Of a DNA stretch of 32,430 bases, positions 1 to 8,233 are shown piece by piece. The notes beneath the pieces were generated by a model that did not search any database, was not told where the DNA came from, and was given only the letters and a program-made list of their open reading frames with translations. The position numbers were made by a program, and so were the translations under genes. Source of the DNA: Thermoplasmatota archaeon (lineage in GTDB: Archaea > Thermoplasmatota > Thermoplasmata > Halarchaeoplasmatales > Halarchaeoplasmataceae). The stretch's first letter is position 1, and each line of letters opens with the position of its first letter. The stretch is from assembly GCA_018334755.1 (NCBI GenBank), contig JAGXLI010000018.1, positions 1 to 32,430 of the forward strand, read 5' to 3'.

Positions 1-26
1 GAGGAAGGAAAGAAAAGAATTGCTTC

Positions 27-91
27 GTGATGATACAATATCCCTCATCTTTCATCAGCTTGATCGCATGATGTCAAAAAACCGTTCCTGA
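27..91 (+). ncRNA. possible C/D box sRNA (weak candidate)
   Basis: A C-box-like GTGATGA lies at 27-33, a D-box CTGA at 88-91 and a C'-like TGATG at 69-73, with a degenerate TTGA at 60-63 that could serve as D'. The C-to-D distance of about 60 bases is normal for archaeal methylation-guide RNAs. However, the C-to-D' interval is too long for a standard guide, the D' box is not canonical, and I see no convincing terminal stem. Positions 1-213 hold nothing else I can identify except the dnaG leader. Confidence 0.2.
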
Positions 92-213
92 TATGATCCC
101 GATTGCGGGTTGATTAAAGAGCGAAGAGAAGGTACTCGTTCGGAAGTAAATCGGGATTTATGGAGGACCGAGGGTTCAACTGTTTTCGGTGTGATAGATA
201 ATAGGTGGTAAAT

Positions 214-1500
214 ATGGATATCGATCCAAGTACAACTAAATATGTCATCAAAGCAGAGTTAAAAGCCAATGGAGTCGTTGAGAAACCTGATGTCGTCGGT
301 GCAATATTCGGTCAGACCGAGGGACTACTAGGAGACGAACTGGATCTGAGGGATCTACAGAAAAGCGGAAGGATGGGGCGTATCGAAGTAGAAGTTAGTT
401 CATCCAAAGGTAAAGCTTCTGGAAGTATAACTATCCCTTCAAGTCTAGATCTGGTTGAGACTTCGATCCTGGCAGCGGCACTTGAAACGATTGACAGGGT
501 CGGGCCCTGCAAAGCAAACATAGAGATCGACGAGATCAAAGACGTGAGAGAGTCCAAGAGGAACAGGATCGTCGAGAGGGCGAAGGAACTCCTTTCAAGC
601 ACCATTGAGGAGAGTAAAGTTCCTACAGGGAACCTGACCGAATCGGTACGACAGGAAGTTCAGATGGAGGAGATCAGCGAGTATGGCGACGCTCATTCTC
701 CCGCCGGTCCCAACGTTGGGGATTCCGATGCCATAATCCTCGTAGAAGGCAGGTCCGATGTGCTCAATCTGTTGAAGTACGGCATCAAGAACGCTATAGC
801 GGTTGAAGGTACGGACGTGCCGGAGAACATAAAGAAGCTTTCGTCGGAAAGAGTGACGACCGCATTTGTAGACGGAGATAGAGGTGGCTCGCTGATACTC
901 AAAGAGTTGCTAGAAACCGCAGAAGTCGATTACGTGGCCCAGGCTCCAGAGAATACAGAGGTGGAGGAACTAACTCAGAAACAGATAATGAAAGCCCTTA
1001 GAAGTAAGATACCGGTAGACCAGTACGTAGAGATGTACGATATAGACGTCGACCAAGATCAAGTAACGGAGTCGAGCAACTACAACAGGAGAAATCCCTC
1101 AGTGGAAGGTGAATCCGCATCTAAAGGAAACAAGGATAAAAGTAAAAAGTCGAGTTCAAAGAAAAAAAGTGGAAAGAAAAACAAGGGAAAATCAAAAAAA
1201 AATAGCGAATACAGAAAATACAAGAAAGTGATCAACAGCATAGGGAAGAGCAAGAAAGCCAAGCTCTTAAACGGTGAAAATAAGGTCGTGACTGAGACCT
1301 CGACCAGTGATCTAGCCGATACATTACTGAAAGAAGATAACGTTAAAAAAGTGGTGTTCAACGGCATCGTAACTCAAAGGCTGGTAGATATAGCGGTCAA
1401 AAAGGAGATAGAGAAATTGATAGGGAGGAAAGTAGGAAACATCCCGAAACTGCCGCTCTCCCTGGAAGTGCTCTCCTGGGACCAGCTGAAGAACACTTAG
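214..1500 (+). CDS. dnaG: archaeal DnaG-like primase
   Basis: This is the archaeal DnaG homologue, a TOPRIM-domain protein; in archaea it is known both as a primase and as an exosome-associated RNA-binding factor. The TOPRIM core is visible in the first half: DAIILVEGRSD near residue 170 supplies the catalytic glutamate, and VDGDRGG near residue 222 supplies the acidic DxD pair. The following AQAPENTEVEEL stretch is typical of the archaeal family. I chose ATG at 214 rather than the in-frame GTG at 205, because AGGTGGT at 203-209 is a good Shine-Dalgarno at the right distance. A TATA-like GATTTATGG lies near 155-163. Length (428 aa) is normal. An unusual Lys/Ser-rich low-complexity insert separates the TOPRIM region from the C-terminal domain. 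The gene converges on tfb. Confidence 0.95.
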   Translation: MDIDPSTTKYVIKAELKANGVVEKPDVVGAIFGQTEGLLGDELDLRDLQKSGRMGRIEVEVSSSKGKASGSITIPSSLDLVETSILAAALETIDRVGPCKANIEIDEIKDVRESKRNRIVERAKELLSSTIEESKVPTGNLTESVRQEVQMEEISEYGDAHSPAGPNVGDSDAIILVEGRSDVLNLLKYGIKNAIAVEGTDVPENIKKLSSERVTTAFVDGDRGGSLILKELLETAEVDYVAQAPENTEVEELTQKQIMKALRSKIPVDQYVEMYDIDVDQDQVTESSNYNRRNPSVEGESASKGNKDKSKKSSSKKKSGKKNKGKSKKNSEYRKYKKVINSIGKSKKAKLLNGENKVVTETSTSDLADTLLKEDNVKKVVFNGIVTQRLVDIAVKKEIEKLIGRKVGNIPKLPLSLEVLSWDQLKNT

Positions 1501-1535
1501 AACAGAAATTACCGTAAAACCCTTATTCAAATCCC

Positions 1536-1577
1536 TTTTTTTATTTTTTAAACGAAAGAGAGTAAAAAAGAAAAGGT
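1536..1577. terminator. bidirectional T-rich terminators between dnaG and tfb
   Basis: Just after the dnaG stop, the plus strand has a T-rich run at 1536-1549. The minus strand has its own T-rich run (complement of 1563-1575) immediately after the tfb stop. Oligo-T tracts terminate archaeal RNA polymerase, so the convergent genes probably end here. Confidence 0.6.
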
Positions 1578-1578
1578 T

Positions 1579-2532
1579 TTAGACCTCGATATCGATATCG
1601 AGTTTATCGACGAGTTCTTTGTACCTGTTCCTCACCGTAACCTCAGTCACGGCAGCGACCTCTGCGACTTCGCGCTGAGTCCTTCTCTCTCCGCCGTTGA
1701 TCGAAGCTATGTAGATAGCGGCGGCGGCAAGCCCTGTCGGTCCTTTCCCAGAGATCAGTTCCTGTTCCTCGGCCTGATCGATTATATTCTTAGATATCTT
1801 TTGAACCTTGCCGCTCAGGTCGAGTTCGCTGCAGAAGCGACTCAAATATTCCTGAGGTTTGGTCGGTTTGAGTTTCAATATGAGTTCGCGGCTCAAAAAC
1901 CTGTAGGTCCTTCCTATCTCCTTCCTATCAGAGGAGGTGGCTTCCGCTATCTCATCTAGAGTTCTCGGAACGCCGGCTTTTCTGCAAGCCGCGTACAGCG
2001 ATGCAGCAACGACGCTGTTTATGCTTCTACCTCTGATCAGATTCTTTTTCACCGCCTTCCTGTAAACCACGGCGGCGGTCTCTCTGATGTTCTTGGGAAG
2101 TCCCATGGTGGAGGCCATCCTGTCCATCTCGGTCAAGGCATACGCCAGATTCCTCTCCGTGGCATCAGAGACCCTTATCCTTCTCTGCCACTTCCTCAAC
2201 CGGTAGATCTGGGCCTTCTTCTTGCTCGGGATCGCCCTTCCGTACGAATCCCGATTGGACGAATCGATACCCGTGGATAATCCTTTATCGTGAACCATCT
2301 CTGTCATGGGGGCGCCGGTTCGTGCCCTCTCTTCTTCCTGCTTCATGTCGAAAGCCCGCCATTCTGGCCCTTCATCAATATATTGATTATCTATCACTAG
2401 CCCGCAATCCTCACAGATGAGTTCGCCTCTATCATAGTCTTGAGCAAGATGCCTACTACCACATTCCGGGCACTCAGTAACTTTCTCTACGGAACTAGAT
2501 TCCTCCTCTTCAACTTCGATTTCATCATTCAT
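1579..2532 (-). CDS. tfb: transcription initiation factor IIB (TFB)
   Basis: TFB recruits RNA polymerase to TBP-bound promoters. The N-terminal zinc ribbon is complete (C21, C24, C40, C43; CPECG and CEDCG), and is followed by the B-reader/linker with EWRAFD and RTGAPMT. Two cyclin-fold repeats occupy roughly residues 115-205 and 210-305. The second ends with a recognition helix in [20 protein letters not shown] that contacts the BRE. Length 317 aa is normal, with a short acidic N-terminal extension. The gene is directly coupled to gar1: the gar1 TGA is immediately followed by the tfb ATG, and GGAGGAGATC at the end of gar1 is the ribosome binding site. A gar1-tfb pair is common in euryarchaea. 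Confidence 0.97.
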   Translation of the reverse strand: MNDEIEVEEEESSSVEKVTECPECGSRHLAQDYDRGELICEDCGLVIDNQYIDEGPEWRAFDMKQEEERARTGAPMTEMVHDKGLSTGIDSSNRDSYGRAIPSKKKAQIYRLRKWQRRIRVSDATERNLAYALTEMDRMASTMGLPKNIRETAAVVYRKAVKKNLIRGRSINSVVAASLYAACRKAGVPRTLDEIAEATSSDRKEIGRTYRFLSRELILKLKPTKPQEYLSRFCSELDLSGKVQKISKNIIDQAEEQELISGKGPTGLAAAAIYIASINGGERRTQREVAEVAAVTEVTVRNRYKELVDKLDIDIEV

Positions 2533-2769
2533 TCAGATCTCCTCCGCGTAGATATCCTTATTCAATATGGAGAGCCTCTTCCCGGGATCGGGATCAGTTT
2601 TTATCTCCACATACGGATCTTCGGCCGGTCCGAATATCCAGGTGACCTCCCCGAGGTGCTTTTTCCTCTTATCCATCACTTGCGCGCCCATCTTGGGTAG
2701 ACGGGCAAATCTCGCGATTATATCACCTTGGCCAGTCACACATTCTATCTCGCCTTCAAGGGGCACCAT
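2533..2769 (-). CDS. gar1: H/ACA RNA-protein complex component Gar1
   Basis: A 78-residue Gar1 homologue, a small beta-barrel protein of the H/ACA pseudouridylation complex (Cbf5, Nop10, L7Ae, Gar1). The fold signature is seen in the order expected: a short strand-rich start, GAQVMDKRKKHLGEV as the conserved central part, then IFGPAEDPYVEIK and the C-terminal strand. Its size fits archaeal Gar1, which lacks the eukaryotic glycine/arginine-rich tails. GGAGG lies six bases before the ATG. It is the first gene of a two-gene operon with tfb, and a TATA box lies at 2801-2809. Confidence 0.9.
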   Translation of the reverse strand: MVPLEGEIECVTGQGDIIARFARLPKMGAQVMDKRKKHLGEVTWIFGPAEDPYVEIKTDPDPGKRLSILNKDIYAEEI

Positions 2770-2800
2770 TAGGCCTCCATATCTATATGGGATAAGTCAA

Positions 2801-2809
2801 ACTATAAAA
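2801..2809 (-). promoter_or_regulatory. TATA box of the gar1-tfb operon
   Basis: The minus strand reads TTTTATAGT here, about 35-40 bases upstream of the gar1 ATG. That leaves a short leader containing the GGAGG site. Confidence 0.55.
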
Positions 2810-2896
2810 GCGTAGCTATGGAAGTCCTATTTAAAACTTTCGCAAGGTTTTATTATCAACAATATCGAGACCCCCAAATCTCCACCGGTCCTTTTT

Positions 2897-3787
2897 CTAA
2901 GCCATCAAGTACATCAACGGATTCCCTATCAAAAATGACAGGACAAAACCGATGAGCATTGGAACGATGAAAGGAAGCTTTGGGGTTGTCCAGACGAGTT
3001 CCCTATCGTGTTTCCTCAGTGACTTTAATTTTTCATCCGTCCCGGTCCTGGGGAACAGTTCAGTTTTAAGTTTGCCGTCTTCATAATACTGCATCGGCCA
3101 GACGAAGGAATCTTCTATCTCGTAAACTCTTTTCTTATACCCGAAGAACATCTTAGGTAGGTCGATATCCCCTTTTGAAAGATTGACGAAAAAGTAAGAT
3201 AGGGGTAAAACGATGACCACCAGTGAAGAGTTCAAGAGGATCACTAGGGTGAAAGGAAAGAAGGCCTGCATCAACGGGATCTGAGAAGAAGGTACCGCAT
3301 TATGCGTTAGACGGGGTATCTCGGGATAAAAAGGTAAAAGTACGGCTAAAGTTATGATCGCCTTCGCGTCGGCTCCACCCTGTATGATGTAGAAGAAGTA
3401 CATACCGAATGCGAACAACATTATCGCCGGGATCATGGCCAGCGACCAGAACAGCCAGGATCCCGAGAGAACATTGAGCATGTAGATGAAAACGACCGCG
3501 GGCAGCATCAGCCAGCCCAACACCAGGAAGTTCAATCTCCCCTCCGAATAGATAGGGGGTCTCTCCACGAAAGTCTCAGAAAACAGGATGCCGATCGGGA
3601 CGAAGATCAAAAAGTGCTCCCACCTGATATCTTTCATCCAGAGTTCTACGAAGAGGATGACCATCGCTATGGAACCCATGACTATCCAGAGTTCGTTGGG
3701 AACCCTTCTAGACTTCAGATCTTTGATCGAGGCGATGGAGAGGAACAGTAAACCGATTACGAACCTAACAACTGAGTAGTACCACAT
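2897..3787 (-). CDS. A24-family prepilin/preflagellin peptidase
   Basis: A membrane aspartyl protease of the FlaK/PibD family, which cleaves class III signal peptides of archaellins and type IV pilins at the cytoplasmic face. The two catalytic aspartates are recognisable: D23 in SIKDLKSRRVPN, after the first membrane helix, and D140 in the GxGD-like motif GGADAK. Six or more hydrophobic segments span the protein, including a C-terminal one (FIVPMLIGFVLSFLIG). At 296 aa it is longer than minimal FlaK; the soluble insert around residues 210-270 resembles the C-terminal domain of archaeal A24 peptidases. No pilin gene is adjacent, so substrates must be encoded elsewhere. AGGT precedes the ATG, and a TATA box lies about 25-30 bases upstream. 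Confidence 0.9.
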   Translation of the reverse strand: MWYYSVVRFVIGLLFLSIASIKDLKSRRVPNELWIVMGSIAMVILFVELWMKDIRWEHFLIFVPIGILFSETFVERPPIYSEGRLNFLVLGWLMLPAVVFIYMLNVLSGSWLFWSLAMIPAIMLFAFGMYFFYIIQGGADAKAIITLAVLLPFYPEIPRLTHNAVPSSQIPLMQAFFPFTLVILLNSSLVVIVLPLSYFFVNLSKGDIDLPKMFFGYKKRVYEIEDSFVWPMQYYEDGKLKTELFPRTGTDEKLKSLRKHDRELVWTTPKLPFIVPMLIGFVLSFLIGNPLMYLMA

Positions 3788-3809
3788 CTTACCTGAAGGA
3801 TAGTATCAG

Positions 3810-3819
3810 TATATAAAGT
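3810..3819 (-). promoter_or_regulatory. TATA box of the prepilin peptidase gene
   Basis: The minus strand reads TACTTTATAT, 23-32 bases upstream of the ATG at 3787. This predicts a very short leader. Confidence 0.5.
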
Positions 3820-3832
3820 ATTTATCCTATAC

Positions 3833-5056
3833 TCAGAGTTCGATCTCTTCTCCCTCTTCAGGCATATACACGTCGAATTCTGATAGGTCTTCAGCGACTT
3901 CATCCCTCTTGTCCCCGTGACAGAGGACTATATTTTCGGGATCACATCCTCTTGCGAACTCGACGAGTTCTTCATGACCCGCGTGTGCGGAAAAATCATA
4001 TTTTTCTATGTCGCACTCAACCGGTAAAGTGGCTCCTTTGTCCCTTATCATGCCGTCATCCAGGAGTCTCCTGCCGTTCGTACCTTCCACTTGGTACCCG
4101 GTCATCAGTATGGAACTGTTCGGATCTTTCCGTATCTCTCTCAAGTATTCTAGGACCGGTCCTCCTTCGACCATGCCGCTCGTCGTGACTATGACTTCGC
4201 CTTCCTTCGCCTTTTCTCTGGTCGATGGAGACTTTACTTCATTGGCATTTTCTATCGCCTTTTTCAGAGCTTTAGGAGAGCGGAGGAAGCCTTCGTGATT
4301 CAGATAGATCCTGCTCACGGTCCTTCCCATGCCGTCATACCAGACCTCGTAATCCTTATCATCGAGCAGCATCAATATCTCCTGGGTCCTTCCTACCGCA
4401 AAAACGGGCACGATCACCTGTCCGCCCCTCTCAAGGGTCTCGTCTACCTTATCTAAAAATCTCTTTTCCGTCTCCTCCCTATTCGGGTGGCTCTTTCCAC
4501 CATAAGTGGATTCCATGATGAGGTTATCGCATTCAACGGGATGCGTGCCCCAGAGTAACCGTGTGTTTCTAGTGTTTATATCTCCTGTGAAGAGCGTAGT
4601 ACTGTCTCCCTTGAGTTCAAACATGCTCGAGCCCGGGATATGGCCGGCCGAGTGTACCTCTATCTCGACGCCTCCCACGTCTCTTTTGGAATTATAACCT
4701 ACCAGGTCAAAAGCGGCCTTCGTGCTCTTGATATCTACCTTTTCAAAATGTTTTGGATAACCCTCAATATCGGCGATCTTCAAACTATCGTAAAGAAGTA
4801 ATTCAGAGACCTCTACTGTTGGATGGGTCGAGAGTATGGGCACGTCATTCTGTCTGACGAGTGAAGGCATCATCCCACAATGATCCAGGTGAGAATGACT
4901 GAGAAAAGCCATATCTACGAGCGGAGATCTCGTAGGATATTCAGGGGGATCGGCCGGAAGCATACCATGGTCAAATATTAACGACATATCATTACAGTGC
5001 ATCACCATCGAAAGAGCACCAACACTCGATGCACTGCCTAGGAAATTCAATTTCAT
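3833..5056 (-). CDS. beta-CASP metallo-beta-lactamase ribonuclease (aCPSF2 / RNase J-like)
   Basis: A zinc-dependent RNA-processing nuclease of the metallo-beta-lactamase/beta-CASP superfamily. The MBL core shows the metal-binding HSHLDHCG (about residues 53-60), the aspartate in FTGDINTRNT, and the histidine of SAHAGHEEL near residue 355. The beta-CASP insertion starts after MESTYGG and contains VPVFAVGRTQEIL and the TTSGMVEGGPVLEYL segment. There is no N-terminal KH pair, so it is not aCPSF1 (FttA); 407 residues fits aCPSF2 or archaeal RNase J-type enzymes, involved in 5'-3' decay or end trimming. GAGATGAT precedes the start. The gene stands alone, with a gene-poor region behind it. Confidence 0.9.
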   Translation of the reverse strand: MKLNFLGSASSVGALSMVMHCNDMSLIFDHGMLPADPPEYPTRSPLVDMAFLSHSHLDHCGMMPSLVRQNDVPILSTHPTVEVSELLLYDSLKIADIEGYPKHFEKVDIKSTKAAFDLVGYNSKRDVGGVEIEVHSAGHIPGSSMFELKGDSTTLFTGDINTRNTRLLWGTHPVECDNLIMESTYGGKSHPNREETEKRFLDKVDETLERGGQVIVPVFAVGRTQEILMLLDDKDYEVWYDGMGRTVSRIYLNHEGFLRSPKALKKAIENANEVKSPSTREKAKEGEVIVTTSGMVEGGPVLEYLREIRKDPNSSILMTGYQVEGTNGRRLLDDGMIRDKGATLPVECDIEKYDFSAHAGHEELVEFARGCDPENIVLCHGDKRDEVAEDLSEFDVYMPEEGEEIEL

Positions 5057-5351
5057 CTATTATCATCTCAAAGAAGGCATTCATAGGGGGTTATAAATGA
5101 TTTCCCTTTAAAAGATACTATTTAAAATATCTTGGTAAATAATTTAATAGCGCCCTAGATTTGTTGGGATCAGTATCAGAAGAGGGAGCCGAGATAGGCG
5201 GGCCAAGAAGGTCTTCTCTCCACTCTTTCCAAAGGAGTTATGAAAGAACCAGGAGAGTAAAAAAGAGATCTTCAGAGAGTTTATCATCAACCGTAGGCCC
5301 GTTCATCGAAGTAGGGGGCTAGTATTCAAACACCTTTTTAGATGGGGGGAT

Positions 5352-5510
5352 CTAATCTGATTTCTGGTTAGTACCGTCACTTTTTTTGACTAGATCCAAC
5401 ATTTTATCTAAAAGGGCGTTAACGTCCTCCTTAGGGTTTGACTCCCTCATTTTATCCCTCAATTCTTCAATAAAAACTCTCTTTATAACTCTTTTCCCGG
5501 CGGATACTGT
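5352..5510 (-). pseudogene. possible gene remnant, unidentified
   Basis: A 52-codon open frame bounded by stops. It reads as a plausible charged helical C-terminus (for example EELRDKMRESNPKEDVN and ALLDKMLDLVKK). It has no ATG or GTG before its first third, only an internal TTG and later ATGs. The amphipathic composition is protein-like, so it may be the tail of a lost gene or a very short protein beginning at TTG. I do not recognise the family, and chance is possible. Confidence 0.25.
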
Positions 5511-5518
5511 TTAAAAGG

Positions 5519-5553
5519 AGTTGGAGCTCAAGCTTGGACCAACTTAAAAATAT
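5519..5553 (+). promoter_or_regulatory. palindrome adjoining a TATA-like box
   Basis: AGTTGG at 5519-5524 pairs with CCAACT at 5539-5544, and the short interior also holds two AGCT repeats. The right arm runs directly into ACTTAAAAATATC, a TATA-like element about 50 bases upstream of the ATG at 5602. A dyad over the BRE/TATA position is what a regulator of the small gene would use, but this is inferred from position only. Confidence 0.35.
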
Positions 5554-5601
5554 CTGAAAAAGGCAAATGATTAATAAGAGAAATACCTATTGGGTATCAC
5601 C

Positions 5602-5829
5602 ATGAAGACGTACATAATGCTCATGTTCAATAGTGAAGGAGAAAAACCTTCTGAAGTAGTAGATGTGCTGCACGGCCTGGGTTTCGAGCCGCAAAAGGGG
5701 GAGTACGATATGGTGTACGACTGGGACGATGACACCGAGTTGAAAGAAGCGATATGGTTTGCAGATAAGATACATGCAAATCTAGAAGGTTTCGATATCA
5801 CCTATTCTTTAGAAACGATAGAAGAATAA
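5602..5829 (+). CDS. small conserved-looking acidic protein, unknown function
   Basis: A 75-residue acidic protein beginning MKTYIMLMFNSEGEKPSEV. The order of strand, helix, strand-turn-strand (DMVYDWDDDTELKEAIWF), helix and strand suggests a small alpha/beta sandwich of ferredoxin-like type. There are no cysteines and no membrane segment. I do not recognise a named family and assign no function. An in-frame TTG at 5590 would add four residues (MGIT); I prefer the ATG because TTG starts are rare here, although the ribosome binding site is poor for both. The gene stands alone, convergent with the por operon. Confidence 0.65.
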   Translation: MKTYIMLMFNSEGEKPSEVVDVLHGLGFEPQKGEYDMVYDWDDDTELKEAIWFADKIHANLEGFDITYSLETIEE

Positions 5830-5870
5830 AGAAAGGTTTTTGAAGCCCGGTCTTGTTAAACACTAGGGGT

Positions 5871-6755
5871 TCAGAACCCGTACTCTTCGCACTTTTCATC
5901 CACGTCTCTCTGGATCTTTTCGACATCTTCCTCGGTCAGATGGGCGAATCTCCTCTGTTTTTCCAGGTACTCTTTTACAGGTCTCCTGTCTTTCGGCTTC
6001 CTTGTTACGTTTATATCACAGATGTTGCCGTCTTCTGCTTCCCAGAGTACGAATACTCCGGTTTCGACCGCTAACCTGGCCAGTTCTATAGAATCACTCG
6101 ATCCGTGCCTCCATCCCGTCGGGCACGGCGCAAAGACATGCAAGAATGAAGGTCCATCGGCTTTCAATGCCTTCTTGACTTTCTTTTTGAGATCGTTCTC
6201 GTAAGCGATGTTGGCTGTGGCCGAATAAGGTATATCGTGAGCGGCGCATATCCTAGCTATCGGCTTCTTCGGCCTCGTCTCTCCTATGCTTTCTTTACCT
6301 GCTGGAGATGTCGTGGTGCTGGCTCCGTACGGCGTCGAACTGCAGCGCTGGATACCCGTGTTCATGTACGCCTCGTTGTCCAGGCAGACAAAAGTGACGT
6401 TGTGATCCCTTTCTAACATTCCAGACAAAGCCTGGAATCCTATATCGAAGGTCCCGCCGTCGCCGGCGAATGCCATTATGTTGATATCTTCGAATTCGTC
6501 CAGTTCCTTTTTAGCCACTTCTATACCGGATGCTACACTCGCGGCGTTCTCGAACGCGGCGTGGATCAGAGGGACCTCCCACGCGGTCTGAGGGTAAGCC
6601 GTTGAGGTAACTTCAAGGCAACCTGTTGCCACGGTAGCTATCGTATTCTCGCCCGCTTCTTTCAAGATGTTCCTGACTGCCGTGCCTTCACCGCATCCGG
6701 CACACATCCTGTGACCGGATGCGAATAATTCTTCCTCTTCTTTTTCTTCCGCCAT
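5871..6755 (-). CDS. porB: pyruvate:ferredoxin oxidoreductase, beta subunit
   Basis: The thiamine-pyrophosphate subunit of the four-subunit enzyme that converts pyruvate and CoA to acetyl-CoA and CO2 with reduction of ferredoxin. Cluster ligands C18 and C21 (MCAGCGEG), C46 (ATGCLE) and a late cysteine in FAPCPTGW bind one [4Fe-4S]. The TPP motif begins at FAGDGGTFDIG and ends at the asparagine in CLDNEAYMNTG, and the following GIQRCSSTPYGA is typical of PorB. I start it at 6755: the preceding GAGGTGATC is an excellent ribosome binding site and contains the porA stop codon. A longer frame reaching 6794 would overlap porA without such a signal. Length 294 aa is normal. It is the last gene of porGDAB. 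Confidence 0.95.
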   Translation of the reverse strand: MAEEKEEEELFASGHRMCAGCGEGTAVRNILKEAGENTIATVATGCLEVTSTAYPQTAWEVPLIHAAFENAASVASGIEVAKKELDEFEDINIMAFAGDGGTFDIGFQALSGMLERDHNVTFVCLDNEAYMNTGIQRCSSTPYGASTTTSPAGKESIGETRPKKPIARICAAHDIPYSATANIAYENDLKKKVKKALKADGPSFLHVFAPCPTGWRHGSSDSIELARLAVETGVFVLWEAEDGNICDINVTRKPKDRRPVKEYLEKQRRFAHLTEEDVEKIQRDVDEKCEEYGF

Positions 6756-6760
6756 CTTGA

Positions 6761-7957
6761 TCACCTCATGATCTCCTCGTTCATATTTATCCATTCGACC
6801 GGTTCTTTCACTTCTCCTGCTTCCACGGCTTCCTTGGTCTTGTGGTACATCTCTTTGAAGTTCTCCTTGAATATCTCTCTACCGCCCAGTCCTATTATGA
6901 AGTTCTTCATGAGCGGATTTTTATTTTCATTTATGAACGTTCCAGCGGCTTCGGCGAAGGCCGCGCCGCCAAATCCTGGTGAGATATTTCTATCGACGAC
7001 CGCAAGTCCGTCGGCATCTCCAGCTATCTCTTTCAAGAGATCGCCCGGGAAGGGTCTGAAAACGGTCAACTTGGCTAGACCGACTTTCTCGCCTTCTTCT
7101 CTCAACTCGTCCACAGCGGCTCTAGCCGTTCCGCTCATGGAGCCCATGGTCATCAGGATTATATCCGCGTCGTCGCACTTGTAGTTGTTCAGCCGGTTGT
7201 ATTCTCTGCCGAAGCGCTCTTCGAACTCGTCGAATATCTCATCTATCACTTCATCGGTCTCTTCAAGAGCTACGGTCTGATCGTGTTTTAATTCCTGATA
7301 ATACTCGGGTGTACCGAAGGAGCCAAAAGTCGCGGGGTCGTCCACGTCCAATTTACCGTGAGGGGGGTCGTAAGGCGGTAAGAAATCATCTACATCTTCC
7401 TGAGCCGGGACATCCACTCCTTCGATGGTATGGGTCAACACGAAAGCGTCGATCCCGACCATCGCGGGTAAAAGAACTCTTTCATCTTCCGCGATCCGGA
7501 ATGCCATTATCATGAGGTCCAAACCTTCCTGATTCTTTTCGGAATAGAACTGCATCCATCCGGCATCTCTAGAAGATACAGTATCTTGATGGTCCGCCCA
7601 GATATTGATGGGTGCGGAAAGAGCTCTGTTCCCGACAGCCATCACGATAGGTAAACGCATCCCGGAAGCGATGAACAACATCTCGTGCATCAACGCGACG
7701 CCCTGGGAAGCCGAAGCGGTACAGACCCTCGCTCCGGAGGCAGAGGCGCCTATACAGGCACTCATGGCGGAATGTTCACTCTCGACCCTTACCATGGAGG
7801 CGTCGAGTTCTCCGTCAGCGATGTACTCGGAGATCCTCTCAGGGAAAAGCGTTGATGGTGTGATCGGATAAGCGGGGATGACGTTAGGTCTGCACAGCTT
7901 AGCTCCCAACGCCGTCGCCATGTTACCTTTAACGGTCCTGGACTCTTGCTCTGCCAT
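6761..7957 (-). CDS. porA: pyruvate:ferredoxin oxidoreductase, alpha subunit
   Basis: The alpha subunit, contributing to the pyruvate and TPP site. It shows the AYPITPSTLFPERI segment near residue 30, then RVESEHSAMSACIGASASG and TASASQGVALMHEML, as in other PorA proteins. The middle FADHQDT-like part (NIWADHQDTVSSRDAGW) supports pyruvate rather than a 2-oxoglutarate enzyme. The C-terminal third holds a transketolase-C-like domain (LAKLTVFRPFPG and DRNISPGFGG). Length 398 aa fits the family. It lies between porD and porB, separated by only a few bases. Confidence 0.94.
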   Translation of the reverse strand: MAEQESRTVKGNMATALGAKLCRPNVIPAYPITPSTLFPERISEYIADGELDASMVRVESEHSAMSACIGASASGARVCTASASQGVALMHEMLFIASGMRLPIVMAVGNRALSAPINIWADHQDTVSSRDAGWMQFYSEKNQEGLDLMIMAFRIAEDERVLLPAMVGIDAFVLTHTIEGVDVPAQEDVDDFLPPYDPPHGKLDVDDPATFGSFGTPEYYQELKHDQTVALEETDEVIDEIFDEFEERFGREYNRLNNYKCDDADIILMTMGSMSGTARAAVDELREEGEKVGLAKLTVFRPFPGDLLKEIAGDADGLAVVDRNISPGFGGAAFAEAAGTFINENKNPLMKNFIIGLGGREIFKENFKEMYHKTKEAVEAGEVKEPVEWINMNEEIMR

Positions 7958-7961
7958 GTTA

Positions 7962-8231
7962 TCATTTCTCCTCTTTAACCATAACGATCGCGTCTACGGG
8001 ACATTCCTTTTCACATATCCCACAACCTTTGCAGTAATCCAGATCGAATTCTATCGCATCCTCTGTCTTGTGTACGGCTGCGTCGGGACAGTAATCGAAG
8101 CATTTGAAACATTGTATACACTTCTCTATATCCACTTCGGGTTTCATAGTTCTCCAACTGCCGGTCTTGTATTCCTTCGAACTTCCTTCATCTTCATTTA
8201 TTCCACCGAGCGTGATCTTAACCTTTGACAT
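7962..8231 (-). CDS. porD: pyruvate:ferredoxin oxidoreductase, delta (ferredoxin-like) subunit
   Basis: An 89-residue ferredoxin-like subunit that passes electrons from the catalytic subunit to external ferredoxin. Two complete 2[4Fe-4S] motifs are present: CIQCFKCFDYCP and CKGCGICEKECP. The N-terminal part, including GSWRTMKPEVD, is typical of PorD. Its TGA is followed within a few bases by the porA ATG. The gene begins two bases after the porG stop, with AGGGGTG at the porG end as its ribosome binding site. Confidence 0.95.
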   Translation of the reverse strand: MSKVKITLGGINEDEGSSKEYKTGSWRTMKPEVDIEKCIQCFKCFDYCPDAAVHKTEDAIEFDLDYCKGCGICEKECPVDAIVMVKEEK

Positions 8232-8233
8232 AT

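Larger units (their letters stand above)
5057..5601. other. gene-poor interval of about 545 bases
   Basis: I see no complete gene here. The left part holds the AT-rich promoter zone of the beta-CASP gene (TTATAAATG and TTTAAAATAT near 5090-5130). The middle (5150-5340) has no recognisable content. A short open frame without a usable start occupies 5352-5510 on the minus strand, and a palindrome plus TATA-like sequence near 5519-5553 precedes the next plus-strand gene. Confidence 0.5.

Noticed and set aside
1080-1367. Minus-strand Phe/Leu-rich ORF within dnaG
   Set aside because: It is the antisense reading of the Lys-rich linker, not a gene.
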